The notes under the pieces are model-generated. The model searched no databases. It saw only the letters and a list, made by a program, of their open reading frames with translations, and was not told the DNA's origin. DNA of 38,851 bases from Spirulina sp. SIO3F2 (lineage in GTDB: Bacteria; Cyanobacteriota; Cyanobacteriia; Cyanobacteriales; Spirulinaceae): NCBI GenBank assembly GCA_010672165.1, contig JAAHHN010000038.1, forward strand, positions 1 to 38,851. Reading direction: 5' to 3'. The position numbers were made by a program, and so were the translations under genes. Shown piece after piece: positions 15,661 to 23,729 of the stretch (within the stretch, counting starts at the first letter, position 1; each line of letters opens with the position of its first letter).

Positions 15661-16238
15661 AATCAAGCTTACACTTAATATGTCGCGTCTATGGATCAAT
15701 GCATCGTCTCCAACAACGCCTCTATAGAAGTCTGCGCATTCCAACTCGCCAGGATTGGCGACAAACCTTGATTGTTTTGGTTGTTTACGGCGCGATCGCG
15801 CTCCCGATTGCGATTCATTTCCAGCTCTTCACCTGGTCGCCCTGGCCTGCCGCTCAATTCTGGAGTGGCTCAGGTCTGAAGCTCATTCTCGGAACCTTGT
15901 TTTTACCTGCTCTGGCAGAAGAAATCATCTTTCGTGTTCTGCTCTTACCTCACCCCAGTGAAACCATCCGTTTACGCATTGTGCTGCTTTGGATTGGTAT
16001 GAGCCTGGGCTTGTTTATGGTCTATCATCCCCTCAACGCCCTGACCCTGTTTCCGCATGGGAATCCCACGTTTTTCCAGCCAGTGTTCCTGAGCCTGGCA
16101 GGGCTATTGGGATTTGCTTGTACAATGCTGTATCGCCAGACGGGTTCTTTGTGGACGATTGTCTTGGTTCATTGGTTCGTCGTTGTGATTTGGTTGGGTT
16201 TAGGAGCAGGTGCCGCACTACTGAATTGGGCGAATTAG
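15657..16238 (+). CDS. CPBP-family intramembrane metal/glutamic protease
   Basis: A 193-residue polytopic membrane protein (about four hydrophobic segments). It has the CPBP/Abi family motif EExxxR in PALAEEIIFRVLL, a second motif FMVYHPLNAL with the conserved His, and a third with HWFVVV. Members include CAAX prenyl proteases and many bacterial self-immunity or envelope proteins; the substrate here is unknown. Start alternatives are ATG 15657 (overlapping the macro fragment) or ATG at about 15699 (MHRLQQ). Its TAG stop is formed by the TA target site and first G of MITE copy 2; before the insertion the stop would have been TAA. Confidence 0.82.
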   Translation: MKSSLHLICRVYGSMHRLQQRLYRSLRIPTRQDWRQTLIVLVVYGAIALPIAIHFQLFTWSPWPAAQFWSGSGLKLILGTLFLPALAEEIIFRVLLLPHPSETIRLRIVLLWIGMSLGLFMVYHPLNALTLFPHGNPTFFQPVFLSLAGLLGFACTMLYRQTGSLWTIVLVHWFVVVIWLGLGAGAALLNWAN

Positions 16239-16366
16239 GAGCTGTCGCCAGTTAGATGTCAAACTCTTACTTTGATTGACTTACAGCCCCTCTTCTTTGT
16301 TTTTAAGGTCGGGCGCTCTATCCCTTGTCCCGTAAGACTTCTGGTGCTAATTGACGACACACTCTA
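16236..16366 (+). mobile_element. MITE-like repeat, copy 2 (between convergent stop codons)
   Basis: The 131-bp element starts TAGGAGCTGTCGCCAGTTAG and its complement starts TAGAGTGTGTCGTCAATTAG, with the same internal core as copies 1 and 3. Its terminal TA-G triplets are the TAG stop codons of both flanking convergent genes (16236-16238 on + and 16364-16366 on -). Removing the element and one TA restores AATTAATC, in which TTAA served as overlapping TAA stops for both genes. That reconstruction supports insertion at TA with TA duplication. Confidence 0.85.
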
Positions 16367-17191
16367 ATCTGAGAGCAAAAACTTTTCTACTGCCACTACA
16401 ACGCCATCCGCCTCAACAGATTTCGTGACCCAATCTGCTTGCTCTTTCACCCCGATGGGAGCATTACCCATTGCCACGCCAATACCAACAGCCTGAAGCA
16501 TTTCGAGGTCATTGAAGTTATCACCAATTGCCATAATCTGTTCAAGCGGCCAATGGTAGTGCTTTTGAGCTAAATAAGCCAGCGCTGTGCCTTTATTAGT
16601 GTTGCTTTGGGTAAATTCAAGATAAGTTTCGGTGGATTGGGTGATATGCAGTTCTTGGGGATTATAGCGATCGCGGAACACGGCCATTAGCTCGGTAATC
16701 ACATCTGGGTCGGCTGAAGAGAGTAAGACTTTCGTTAAGTCCCGATCGAGCAAACTCCGCATATCTGTTAGGGTTTGAGCGGGCACACCAGACCGATCGA
16801 GATAGGCTTCAGCTTGGGGGGTTGTCTTAGATAAAAAAAGCTGGTCTTCGGCGTAGAGATGAATTTCAACACGTGTCTGCCAAGCTTCAGACTGCTCCAC
16901 AAAATCGATAATCTCCGCCACCCGCTTAGAAGGAACTGTACGATGGAGCAATGGCTGCGCAGTACCTGGCTGTTGAATCCAAGCACCGTTGTAGGCAATA
17001 AGTGGCTCTGTAGATCTAATTGCTTGGTGGAACCGATAGGCTGAACAATACATTCGCCCAGTGGCGATCGCCACCTTAATGCCCTGGGCTTTGACCTGTT
17101 TTAAAACCTGTAAAACGCCAGGGGAAACTTGGTTTGAAGGCCCTGCGATCGTGCCATCCACATCCAGCACCAACAAACGAATATTCGTCAT
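16364..17191 (-). CDS. Cof-type HAD-IIB phosphatase
   Basis: A 275-residue HAD-superfamily hydrolase of the Cof/HAD-IIB type. Motif I is LVLDVDGTIAG, motif II is AIATGRMYCSAYRF, and motifs III/IV are the conserved AIGDNFNDLEML followed by GVAMGNAPIGVKEQADWVT, with a large C2-type cap between. Such enzymes dephosphorylate small sugar or nucleotide phosphates, including FMN or pyridoxal phosphate in E. coli relatives; the substrate here is unknown. The start ATG overlaps the stop of the upstream small membrane protein gene (ATGA), so translation is coupled. The TAG stop is provided by MITE copy 2. Confidence 0.92.
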   Translation of the reverse strand: MTNIRLLVLDVDGTIAGPSNQVSPGVLQVLKQVKAQGIKVAIATGRMYCSAYRFHQAIRSTEPLIAYNGAWIQQPGTAQPLLHRTVPSKRVAEIIDFVEQSEAWQTRVEIHLYAEDQLFLSKTTPQAEAYLDRSGVPAQTLTDMRSLLDRDLTKVLLSSADPDVITELMAVFRDRYNPQELHITQSTETYLEFTQSNTNKGTALAYLAQKHYHWPLEQIMAIGDNFNDLEMLQAVGIGVAMGNAPIGVKEQADWVTKSVEADGVVVAVEKFLLSD

Positions 17192-17445
17192 GACTGCTCT
17201 GGTGGTGTATTTTGCTCTAGACGCCGATTGATTTTCTTGATCAGCCAGCTCAAGAAAGCCCCTAGGAATAAAATTCCAATCGCAGGATTAAATACAGGTT
17301 GCCAGAGCCGATACCACACCTGCCAACCTAGGTTAACCCCTGTTGATTCGCCCACTACGGCGACGGCAAACCATCCGAAGCCCAGCAACACTAAAAACAC
17401 ATCTGCAATCAAAAGTTTATCAAGCCAGTTCAGCCAAGTTTTCAT
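17188..17445 (-). CDS. Small two-TM membrane protein
   Basis: An 85-residue protein with two hydrophobic helices (ADVFLVLLGFGWFAVAVVG at about residues 14-32 and IGILFLGAFLSWLI at about 55-70) and a basic then polar C-terminal tail (KKINRRLEQNTPPEQS). It is a conserved-type cyanobacterial hypothetical protein with no known function. Its stop overlaps the start of the Cof phosphatase gene by ATGA, so the two are made together; a functional link is inferred only from this. Confidence 0.75.
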   Translation of the reverse strand: MKTWLNWLDKLLIADVFLVLLGFGWFAVAVVGESTGVNLGWQVWYRLWQPVFNPAIGILFLGAFLSWLIKKINRRLEQNTPPEQS

Positions 17446-17508
17446 GTTGGAACATTCCTAGGGTAAGGGGAACTACAGCGCCAAACAGCCCTCATTAGTA
17501 TAGCAATC

Positions 17509-17638
17509 TAGAGGCTGCCGTCAGCTAGATGCCAAACTGTTGCTGTGACTAACTTACAACCCTTTTCTTGCTTTTTGAGGTCGGGCGCTCTATCACTTGT
17601 TCCATCAGACTTCTGGTGTTAACTGATAACACGCCCTA
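17509..17638 (+). mobile_element. MITE-like repeat, copy 3
   Basis: The 130-bp element starts TAGAGGCTGCCGTCAGCTAG and its complement starts TAGGGCGTGTTATCAGTTAA, TA at both ends, same orientation and core as copies 1 and 2. It ends 16 bp from the stop codon of the secreted CAP/PPC gene (17654), so all three copies lie immediately behind a stop codon. Confidence 0.8.
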
Positions 17639-17653
17639 AAAATCAAGAGATTT

Positions 17654-19264
17654 TCACTTAATTGAGATGGCATAACTACCGAGGTCACTTTCGTTGTAGC
17701 CATTGACGAAAATCCGATACAAACCATCATAGGGTAGGGTCATAGTTACACTGGAGTTGCTACTACCGCCGGCATCATCGTTTTGGGCAAGAACCTGCTG
17801 ACCATTGGCGTCGAATACGGCCAAGAATGTATCAAACTCATTACTACTGAGATTAATCGTAATCGATTGGCCTTGCCCCCCTTGGAATAGGTGTTCGTCA
17901 TAAAAACTGCCATCTTCATAGCGTTGATCATTGGGTTCAAGGGCTCCTTCGCTTAAGAGCAAATAGCCTTGGGCTAAGGTTTGGGGATCAGGATTCAACA
18001 AACTGACAATTTGCGGATTCGGCTCAGGAATGGGGGTGGTTAATTCTGGAAGTGGGTCTTCTGGGATAGGGGTGGATATTTCAGGTGTTGTGGGTTCAAC
18101 CGCCACTTCAATAGGTGGGGGGAGAGTTTCAGGTGGGTTTGTAACTGTTGTTTCTGGTGTTGGCTCAATTGTGGTTTCTGGAGTGAGTTCAACAGCCGTT
18201 TCTGGGGTAACTTCAGTCGGGAGCGTTGCAATCGGTTCAGCCGTTGCCTCTGGGGTAGGTTCAACGACTACCTCAGGGCTGGGCTCGACTGTGACTTCTG
18301 GAATGGGTTCAAGCGTTATTTCTGGTTGAATCTCAGGCGAAATGGGCTCAATACTAACTTCAGAGGGCAGAGTAGAAGATGGGGGATCGGTCGGTTCAAC
18401 CGTTACTTCTGGCGTTGTTGGGTTTAGGGGGTCAGCCGTCACTTCTGGCGTCGTAATTGCAGGCAAGGTTGTTGCAGTAATTTCGGAGGGGGTTGGCTCA
18501 ACTGTTGCTGCCGATATGGGTGAAGTTTCGGGTATGGGTTCAACTGCCACTTCGGGGGCAACAGCATTGGGTGGTTCAACCGTCTCAGGGATAGAGGCAA
18601 CGGGAATGGGTTCAACCGCGATCGGCACTACAGGTATGGGCTCGGCAGGAGCAACTGCCGTTGGCGCTGAGACTGAGACGCTATCATAACTCAACGAACA
18701 AAGGTTACCACTGGTATCACAAGCGACCCCGGTACTCCGATGGGCAATTGAGAGCAGATTATGACGAGCGGTGCGATCGCGCTGACCATCGGCCACCACA
18801 AGGTGCATCACTGCCCATATGGGTACGGTGCTGTTTTCTAAACGGGCACTATTCCCACTTGGAGCGCTACTTGTCAGCGCACTCTGAGCTTGACGACTCA
18901 GTGGGTCTGAGGCAACCAGTGGTAACACTGGGCGACGTTGACGTAGCTCATTAATTGCTTCATCCAGCGCCCCAACGCCTTCCTGAGTTTCTAGGGGGGG
19001 TTGACCCGGCAGTGATAAGGTCATGCCATTGTAATATTGACGCAGACTTTCGAGCCAAATAGCATAACGTGCTGGATTAGTTCGCACTCGATTGACTTCA
19101 TGGAGAATCTTCGCCTCTAGCTGTGAAGAGGATACTTGAGCCAGCTGCTGTGGACTGTTGGTCTCAATAACTTGAGCTTGAGTCGGAACAATTCCTGACA
19201 CAGCGGCTATTGCAGCTAGGGTGAAGGGAGACGAAATCAAGACGAAGGGACGAATCAATGACAT
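17654..19264 (-). CDS. Secreted CAP-like / Pro-Glu-Thr-rich / PPC-domain protein
   Basis: A 536-residue exported protein. Residues 1-30 form a signal peptide (cut near TQAQ). Residues about 45-200 look like a diverged CAP (SCP/PR1-like) domain: ILHEVNRVRTNPARYAIWL, then VMHLVVADGQRDRTARHNLL and STGVACDTSGNLC. Residues about 205-420 are a low-complexity Val-Glu-Pro-Thr-rich linker with variants of VEPTPE and VEPIPE. The C terminus is a PPC-type beta-sandwich (EDGSFYDEHLFQGGQGQSI, FDTFLAVFDANGQQVLAQND, YRIFVNGYNESDLGSYAI). It is probably a surface or extracellular protein; the linker should span the envelope. Activity is unknown. MITE copy 3 lies just downstream. Confidence 0.82.
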   Translation of the reverse strand: MSLIRPFVLISSPFTLAAIAAVSGIVPTQAQVIETNSPQQLAQVSSSQLEAKILHEVNRVRTNPARYAIWLESLRQYYNGMTLSLPGQPPLETQEGVGALDEAINELRQRRPVLPLVASDPLSRQAQSALTSSAPSGNSARLENSTVPIWAVMHLVVADGQRDRTARHNLLSIAHRSTGVACDTSGNLCSLSYDSVSVSAPTAVAPAEPIPVVPIAVEPIPVASIPETVEPPNAVAPEVAVEPIPETSPISAATVEPTPSEITATTLPAITTPEVTADPLNPTTPEVTVEPTDPPSSTLPSEVSIEPISPEIQPEITLEPIPEVTVEPSPEVVVEPTPEATAEPIATLPTEVTPETAVELTPETTIEPTPETTVTNPPETLPPPIEVAVEPTTPEISTPIPEDPLPELTTPIPEPNPQIVSLLNPDPQTLAQGYLLLSEGALEPNDQRYEDGSFYDEHLFQGGQGQSITINLSSNEFDTFLAVFDANGQQVLAQNDDAGGSSNSSVTMTLPYDGLYRIFVNGYNESDLGSYAISIK

Positions 19265-19484
19265 GGATATTGCACTAGAAATTTAGCGAAAAGGGAGTCT
19301 CAGCTTTACTTTAACGCAAGAATGCGAGAGACGATACAAATCTCTTATCTGGCTCCTATGAGTGGTGATTGATGGGACTCTTACGGACAAACATTGGCAG
19401 GAGGGTACGCCTGCTGGAAGGGAGTGATAGAATCGTGGGGATTTATTCATACAGTTGCTTTTTTGGCAACATAGCGAAGCTCAT

Positions 19485-20450
19485 ATGGGAGAAATGATGG
19501 TAGAACAACCTAATCTATTTTGGTTTGGTTTAGTTCTCTGGGTTAGCGGCAGTGCCTTCCTGCTCATTTTGCTCAGTGGTAGAACAGCCATCAAACCAGA
19601 CTTAACCCAGCAGTATGAATTTGACTCTGTTTTGAGCGATCGCCTCCATCAGGTTGGCATTAATAGTTGGCTTGGATTCCAACGCCAGGCCAGGTTGACC
19701 CCTGGTGGTATTAAACAAATCCGACAAGGGAGTTTGGCGAAACTGAGTTTTCAGGAACTTGATCATCTGGCTCAAACCCTCGATTGGACGCTAGAAGAAC
19801 TGTTACAGACCTATGGTGTGCCGTTCCCCTCTTTAGAAAAGGTCTTTCAAGAAGTGGCGAAACTGCATCAGAAAGGTCAAGCCGTTGATCAGGAAAACCT
19901 ACAACTCCAAACCCAGTTACAGGCCACCCAAACCCAGCTTGAAGCGGCGATCGTTCAAACTCAGCAACTCCAAGAACGGATGACGCTCCTAGAAGGTGAA
20001 ATGCAACGGCGCGAGAATCTTTGGCAAACTAATCTTGAGGATGCCAACAATCAGGTGCTTCAGCTTCAACAACAATGTCGTCGTCTGCGTACTGAGGCAC
20101 AGCAGCAAGCAACTATAACGACTCAAGAAGTCATTGAGTCTTCCTTTGTGGTGTTGCAGACGCTGTTGATGAATTTTCCTACGGCTCGAGTAATGGTTGC
20201 AGCTAAGCCTAATTTACCCGCGCGCAATTTTATTCCGCTGTTTATGCCCTTGGATAATCTGTTGCAAACTTGGGGTTATGAGCCCATTGGCACAGCTTGG
20301 GATAAAGTTGTCTTTGATCCCCGTCTTCACCAATCAGATGAGCCGAATGTGCTGGAGGGGGAGTTGGTTTATGTGCGTTTTGTGGGATATCGAGAGGGTG
20401 ATCGCGTTCTTTGCCCAGCTAAGGTCAGTCGAACGTTGCCTTTACCCTGA
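19485..20450 (+). CDS. Membrane-anchored HTH/coiled-coil protein with GrpE-like C-terminus
   Basis: About 321 residues. One membrane segment (LFWFGLVLWVSGSAFLLILL) near the N terminus is followed by an XRE-like helix-turn-helix stretch (LTPGGIKQIRQGSLAKLSFQELDHLAQTLDW), a long Gln-rich coiled coil (about residues 125-220) and a C-terminal block (YEPIGTAWDKVVFDPRLHQ, ELVYVRFVGYREGDRVLCPAKVSR) resembling the GrpE beta-domain. Cyanobacterial relatives are often annotated GrpE-like, but canonical DnaK-exchange function is not established. Start options are ATG 19485, 19494 or 19497 (GGGAG at 19488-19492 favours the last), or TTG 19455. It is convergent with the PatA-type gene. Confidence 0.62.
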   Translation: MGEMMVEQPNLFWFGLVLWVSGSAFLLILLSGRTAIKPDLTQQYEFDSVLSDRLHQVGINSWLGFQRQARLTPGGIKQIRQGSLAKLSFQELDHLAQTLDWTLEELLQTYGVPFPSLEKVFQEVAKLHQKGQAVDQENLQLQTQLQATQTQLEAAIVQTQQLQERMTLLEGEMQRRENLWQTNLEDANNQVLQLQQQCRRLRTEAQQQATITTQEVIESSFVVLQTLLMNFPTARVMVAAKPNLPARNFIPLFMPLDNLLQTWGYEPIGTAWDKVVFDPRLHQSDEPNVLEGELVYVRFVGYREGDRVLCPAKVSRTLPLP

Positions 20451-20466
20451 GCTCTACGCCATAACC

Positions 20467-20481
20467 GCAGGATTAGCCTGC
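20467..20481. terminator. Small hairpin between convergent genes
   Basis: GCAGG-ATTAG-CCTGC lies in the 41-bp gap between two convergent genes. The stem is only 5 bp and no U tract follows, so it is a weak candidate for a bidirectional transcript end. Confidence 0.3.
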
Positions 20482-20491
20482 CATCGTCTAT

Positions 20492-21829
20492 TCATCGCTC
20501 AACAGTGACATGCTTAGCTAAAGTTGCTAAGATTCGTTCCGCTTCGATCGGTTTGGGCAAAAAATCGGTTGCTCCAACCATCTTTGCGCGTACCCGATCG
20601 ACAAGACCATCATTGCTGGTGAGAATGACCACAGGTAATGACTTAAATTGAGCAATACGCCGGATTTGACTACAGATTTCGTAGCCATTGGCAACCGGCA
20701 TCATTAAATCCAGAAAAACCAAAATCGGTTTCTGCTTCAGCAGTTCTGGAATCGCCTGCACTGCATCTGCAACCCAAACTGATTTGTAGCCAGCGCCCTG
20801 GAGGATTTCTTCTAACGTTTCAGAAATTTGAGGATTATCATCAATGCAAACCACCACACCTTTGTTATTATTCGTATTTCCAGGGATTAGCGGTTGAGCA
20901 TTCAAATCAATCACACTATCAACAGTAGATGATTGGGGTTGGCGAATGGGAATAGGCAAGTCGGGAATTTCTTTTAATTCCATCCAACCTTGACGAATGT
21001 AAGGCAGTAGCGATCGCGTGACTGCCAATACATCTTTCTTCAGCAATGTCGCTAAATCATTAAGCGTCCGTTTCCCGTTAACCAGTTCCCTTAGGGAACG
21101 ATAATGCTTTACAGATGTTTTTTGCTTTAATACCTCACTTTGCTTGATCAAGGGAGCTAAATTTGGTGAGTACAGGGCTAAACCTGCTTGGTTCCACGTT
21201 TCCCAGGTCTGCCAAGCTATCTTGAGGGTGCTGGACATTTCTAATGTCCAAGTACGGGGCCAAATTCCCGTATCTGATGTGGAGGGACGAATCCCCAGAT
21301 TCGGTCGCAGTTCAAAAGGTAAGGTCTGTTCGTGGGGAGCACTACTGATGATGGTTCCCAATGCAGCGAGTTGAGTTGCCTGGGCCATCTCAAAGAGTAC
21401 TTCGTGAACGATGCCACGAATGACCTCAATCACAATTTCTGTAGAGGCGACACGCCGTCTTGCCAAGAGGGTTAATATTTGGTAGTCCCAGCATTCAAAG
21501 CGATCGGTTGCCCGAACTTGAATCGTCTTCGCTGGCCCTAAAAGTTGATTATTTAGAAGTTGACGACGCCAACGGCGGGCAGGATGTTCACCTCCTGAGG
21601 CCCAAGCAAAACGACCCAAGACTAAATACAAACTCCAACGGATTTTACTCGCAACTCTTATATCAATACGGCCAGTGAACTGCTGTTCTTGAAACAATGT
21701 TAGTTGGGTATGCAGCGAATTTTCTTCTTGATGTGGGAGCTGTGGTGTAACCACGGGTTGTTTTGTCCCCAATTGCCTCCGGGTAGATAATGGTGGAGCT
21801 TGCGGATCTACCTGCACTGCGTTTAACAC
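20492..21829 (-). CDS. PatA/PixG-type response regulator (PATAN + REC)
   Basis: A 445-residue regulator. The N-terminal PATAN (DUF4388) region (about residues 38-270) includes FQEQQFTGRIDI, LYLVLGRFAWASGG and ARRWRRQLL, the family's diagnostic stretch. A C-terminal receiver (about 325-440) has VVCIDDNPQISETL, phospho-acceptor Asp in LVFLDLMMPVANGYEIC, and LTSNDGLVDRVRAK with FLPKPIE. PATAN-REC proteins control phototaxis/type IV pili (PixG, PilG) and heterocyst pattern (PatA). No CheY or CheA partners are adjacent, so the pathway is unknown. GTG start at 21829 follows AGGTGAG. It is convergent with the GrpE-like gene. Confidence 0.9.
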   Translation of the reverse strand: MLNAVQVDPQAPPLSTRRQLGTKQPVVTPQLPHQEENSLHTQLTLFQEQQFTGRIDIRVASKIRWSLYLVLGRFAWASGGEHPARRWRRQLLNNQLLGPAKTIQVRATDRFECWDYQILTLLARRRVASTEIVIEVIRGIVHEVLFEMAQATQLAALGTIISSAPHEQTLPFELRPNLGIRPSTSDTGIWPRTWTLEMSSTLKIAWQTWETWNQAGLALYSPNLAPLIKQSEVLKQKTSVKHYRSLRELVNGKRTLNDLATLLKKDVLAVTRSLLPYIRQGWMELKEIPDLPIPIRQPQSSTVDSVIDLNAQPLIPGNTNNNKGVVVCIDDNPQISETLEEILQGAGYKSVWVADAVQAIPELLKQKPILVFLDLMMPVANGYEICSQIRRIAQFKSLPVVILTSNDGLVDRVRAKMVGATDFLPKPIEAERILATLAKHVTVER

Positions 21830-22526
21830 TGTCTCACCTTGCTTGCAACCGTTCTATATACCTAATAGTATGGCGGAATAAAGAAAAAATATCAAGTTAG
21901 AAAAACAATTGTAAAGATAGATGCCCTAAACACAAAGAAATATTACTATCGCCAGTGTGAAGTTCGCATTGGCTAAAATTGACTCTCTCAATATTGTTTT
22001 CAGGGAGAATGGGCAGCTCCACAATAGTAAAGTTTATTAATGGAACCACTGCTGTTAGAAGCTTTGCGCAAATTGCTGTGAATTTTGGTGAGCGCCAAAT
22101 CACAAGTTAATGATACTTCTTAATCGCGTGTTTTCTTTATATTCTCTTCACAAAATAAACATCAGCTTTATCCCACCTTTAAAAAGTGAGTATTCACCCC
22201 TATTGAATTCCAAAACCCATGCTTGCTCAAGGAAGGAGTAGGTATTTTTACCTATTTTCATTCGGTGCAATTACCGAAGTGATTTTGCCAGTTTAGAGTG
22301 TGCATAGGATGCCAATTTCATATCCAATCTCAATTATCTATATTGTTGAGAAGAATACGATTAATATATAGATAACGACTTCCTATCTGGCTTCCGAATC
22401 GACTAATAAGCAACATTCGCTTAGCCCAGACGTTAGATACGTATTTAAGGTTCCGACTTAGGCAAACAAATACAAAATTCTTAATAATTATCAAGAGGAT
22501 TGACTCCAATGACGTCTTGAATTCAG
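21830..22526. other. 697-bp AT-rich gene-free region with three dyads
   Basis: No ORF here has a ribosome site or recognisable product. It holds TAGGTA-TTTT-TACCTA (22239-22254), TTCGGT-GCAATT-ACCGAA (22261-22278), and a perfect 10-bp inverted repeat TTATCTATAT / ATATAGATAA (22334-22343 and 22366-22375) with a 22-nt spacer. The last lies downstream of the LOG gene and could end its transcript; the first two look like tandem operators for an unmarked transcript or the PatA-type gene 400 bp away. Confidence 0.45.
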
Positions 22527-23594
22527 TCATTTCCACTCAGGATGCTCTTGTCCTAGAGCGAATGCCCCCAGTTCATTAATTTTGTTGATCATTTGGAGCA
22601 AGCGGGCTGCATCTTTCTGATTAAATTCCAGCACTAGACGTGGTAGTGCTTCGGTTTCATCCCCAAGTTCTTCGGGTAGGGCCTGACTGGGCGTTATCTC
22701 CCCTTGGGTAAGCAAATCATTAAATTCACGGTTGAGAAATTCAATAACTGTCGGAGGCAAAGCGGTTTTTAGACGTAAGACCAACTGATTACCCACATAA
22801 CGACTGGAGTGATAGACCCGATAAAATCGATGGATCACGGCGCAAGCCAAATCCAGATCATCGGTGATGGTGTAAATGCTGGGATCATCAGGACTGATCA
22901 AACCCTCTCGTAAAAGGTGTTCCCGAATATGGGCATCCAGAGAGTGCCAATAGTCACTCCCTGACTCATTAATAAATACGATCGGTGCGGGCCCATATTT
23001 ACCCGTTTGAGAGAGGGTCAAGCTTTCAAAAGCTTCATCTAATGTACCAAACCCACCTGGAAAGAGGGCGATCGCATCACTTTCCCGCAAAAAAAACAGC
23101 TTACGGGTAAAAAAATACTTAAACGAAATGAGTTTTTCGTCCCCTTCAATAAAGGCATTTGCCCCTTGCTCAAAAGGCAGTTGAATATTCAACCCGAAGG
23201 AGCGTTCACAACCAGCCCCCTCGTTACCCGCAGCCATAATACCGTCGCCTGCACCGGTAATAACCATAAAGCCGCGTTGGGCCATCCGTTGGGCAAAGTC
23301 CATTGCCATTTGATAAATGGGCTTATCAGCCGGGGTACGGGCTGACCCAAAAATACTGACCTTACGAATATGTCGATAGGGGTGAAACAATCGAATCCCT
23401 CTTTCCATATCTTCAAGGGATGCGGTGAGAATCTTCCAGTCAAGGCGTTCAATATCGGCGGGGGCCAAACGCATCAAAACTGCGATTGCTCGCTCCAAAT
23501 ACTTACGGTGGGGAAGCCCAGACACTTTATCCAATACCTCAGCTAAATCAATCACAAGCTGTTGATGGTCAGAAGCAGAAGACGGAGAAACCAT
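22527..23594 (-). CDS. LOG-family protein (lysine-decarboxylase-like fold)
   Basis: A 355-residue protein with the LOG signature: VSIFGSART, the MVITGAGDGIMAAGNEGA loop, FFTRKLFFLRESDAIALFPGGFGTLDEAFE containing PGGxGTxxE and the catalytic Arg/Glu pair. LOG proteins are nucleoside 5'-monophosphate phosphoribohydrolases (cytokinin-activating in plants; nucleotide turnover in bacteria). N-terminal (about 80 residues) and C-terminal helical extensions go beyond the about 190-residue minimal LOG form, as in the long cyanobacterial type. It is separated from trxA upstream by a strong hairpin, so it probably has its own promoter. Confidence 0.88.
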   Translation of the reverse strand: MVSPSSASDHQQLVIDLAEVLDKVSGLPHRKYLERAIAVLMRLAPADIERLDWKILTASLEDMERGIRLFHPYRHIRKVSIFGSARTPADKPIYQMAMDFAQRMAQRGFMVITGAGDGIMAAGNEGAGCERSFGLNIQLPFEQGANAFIEGDEKLISFKYFFTRKLFFLRESDAIALFPGGFGTLDEAFESLTLSQTGKYGPAPIVFINESGSDYWHSLDAHIREHLLREGLISPDDPSIYTITDDLDLACAVIHRFYRVYHSSRYVGNQLVLRLKTALPPTVIEFLNREFNDLLTQGEITPSQALPEELGDETEALPRLVLEFNQKDAARLLQMINKINELGAFALGQEHPEWK

Positions 23595-23649
23595 GAGGAT
23601 AAAGAGCCATGAAGGGGCGATCTCAATTTTATAGTACTGCGCTAGCCAA

Positions 23650-23689
23650 AGCTAAACCCCATCTCCTTCGATAGAAATGGGGTTTAGCT
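23650..23689 (-). terminator. trxA terminator hairpin
   Basis: AGCTAAACCCCAT (23650-23662) and ATGGGGTTTAGCT (23677-23689) form a perfect 13-bp stem with a 14-nt loop, 40 bp after the trxA stop on the minus strand. Only a short U run follows, so it may also protect the 3' end. Confidence 0.7.
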
Positions 23690-23729
23690 CAAAAAGCAAT
23701 AAACTTGCAAGGCAAGCACTGAGTCAAGC

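Noticed and set aside
18030-18620. Array of short similar units that could suggest a CRISPR
   Set aside because: Units are of variable length and keep the reading frame of the Pro-Glu-Thr linker; there are no constant repeats with unique spacers and no cas genes.
18030-18689. Gly/Val/Ser-rich ORFs on the + strand opposite the secreted CAP/PPC gene
   Set aside because: They are antisense readings of the Val-Glu-Pro-Thr repeat codons; no ribosome site and no domain.
21897-22536. Two 68-codon minus-strand ORFs in the region between the PatA-type and LOG genes
   Set aside because: No ribosome sites, no recognisable family, AT-rich composition; one spans the palindromes and overlaps the LOG stop.
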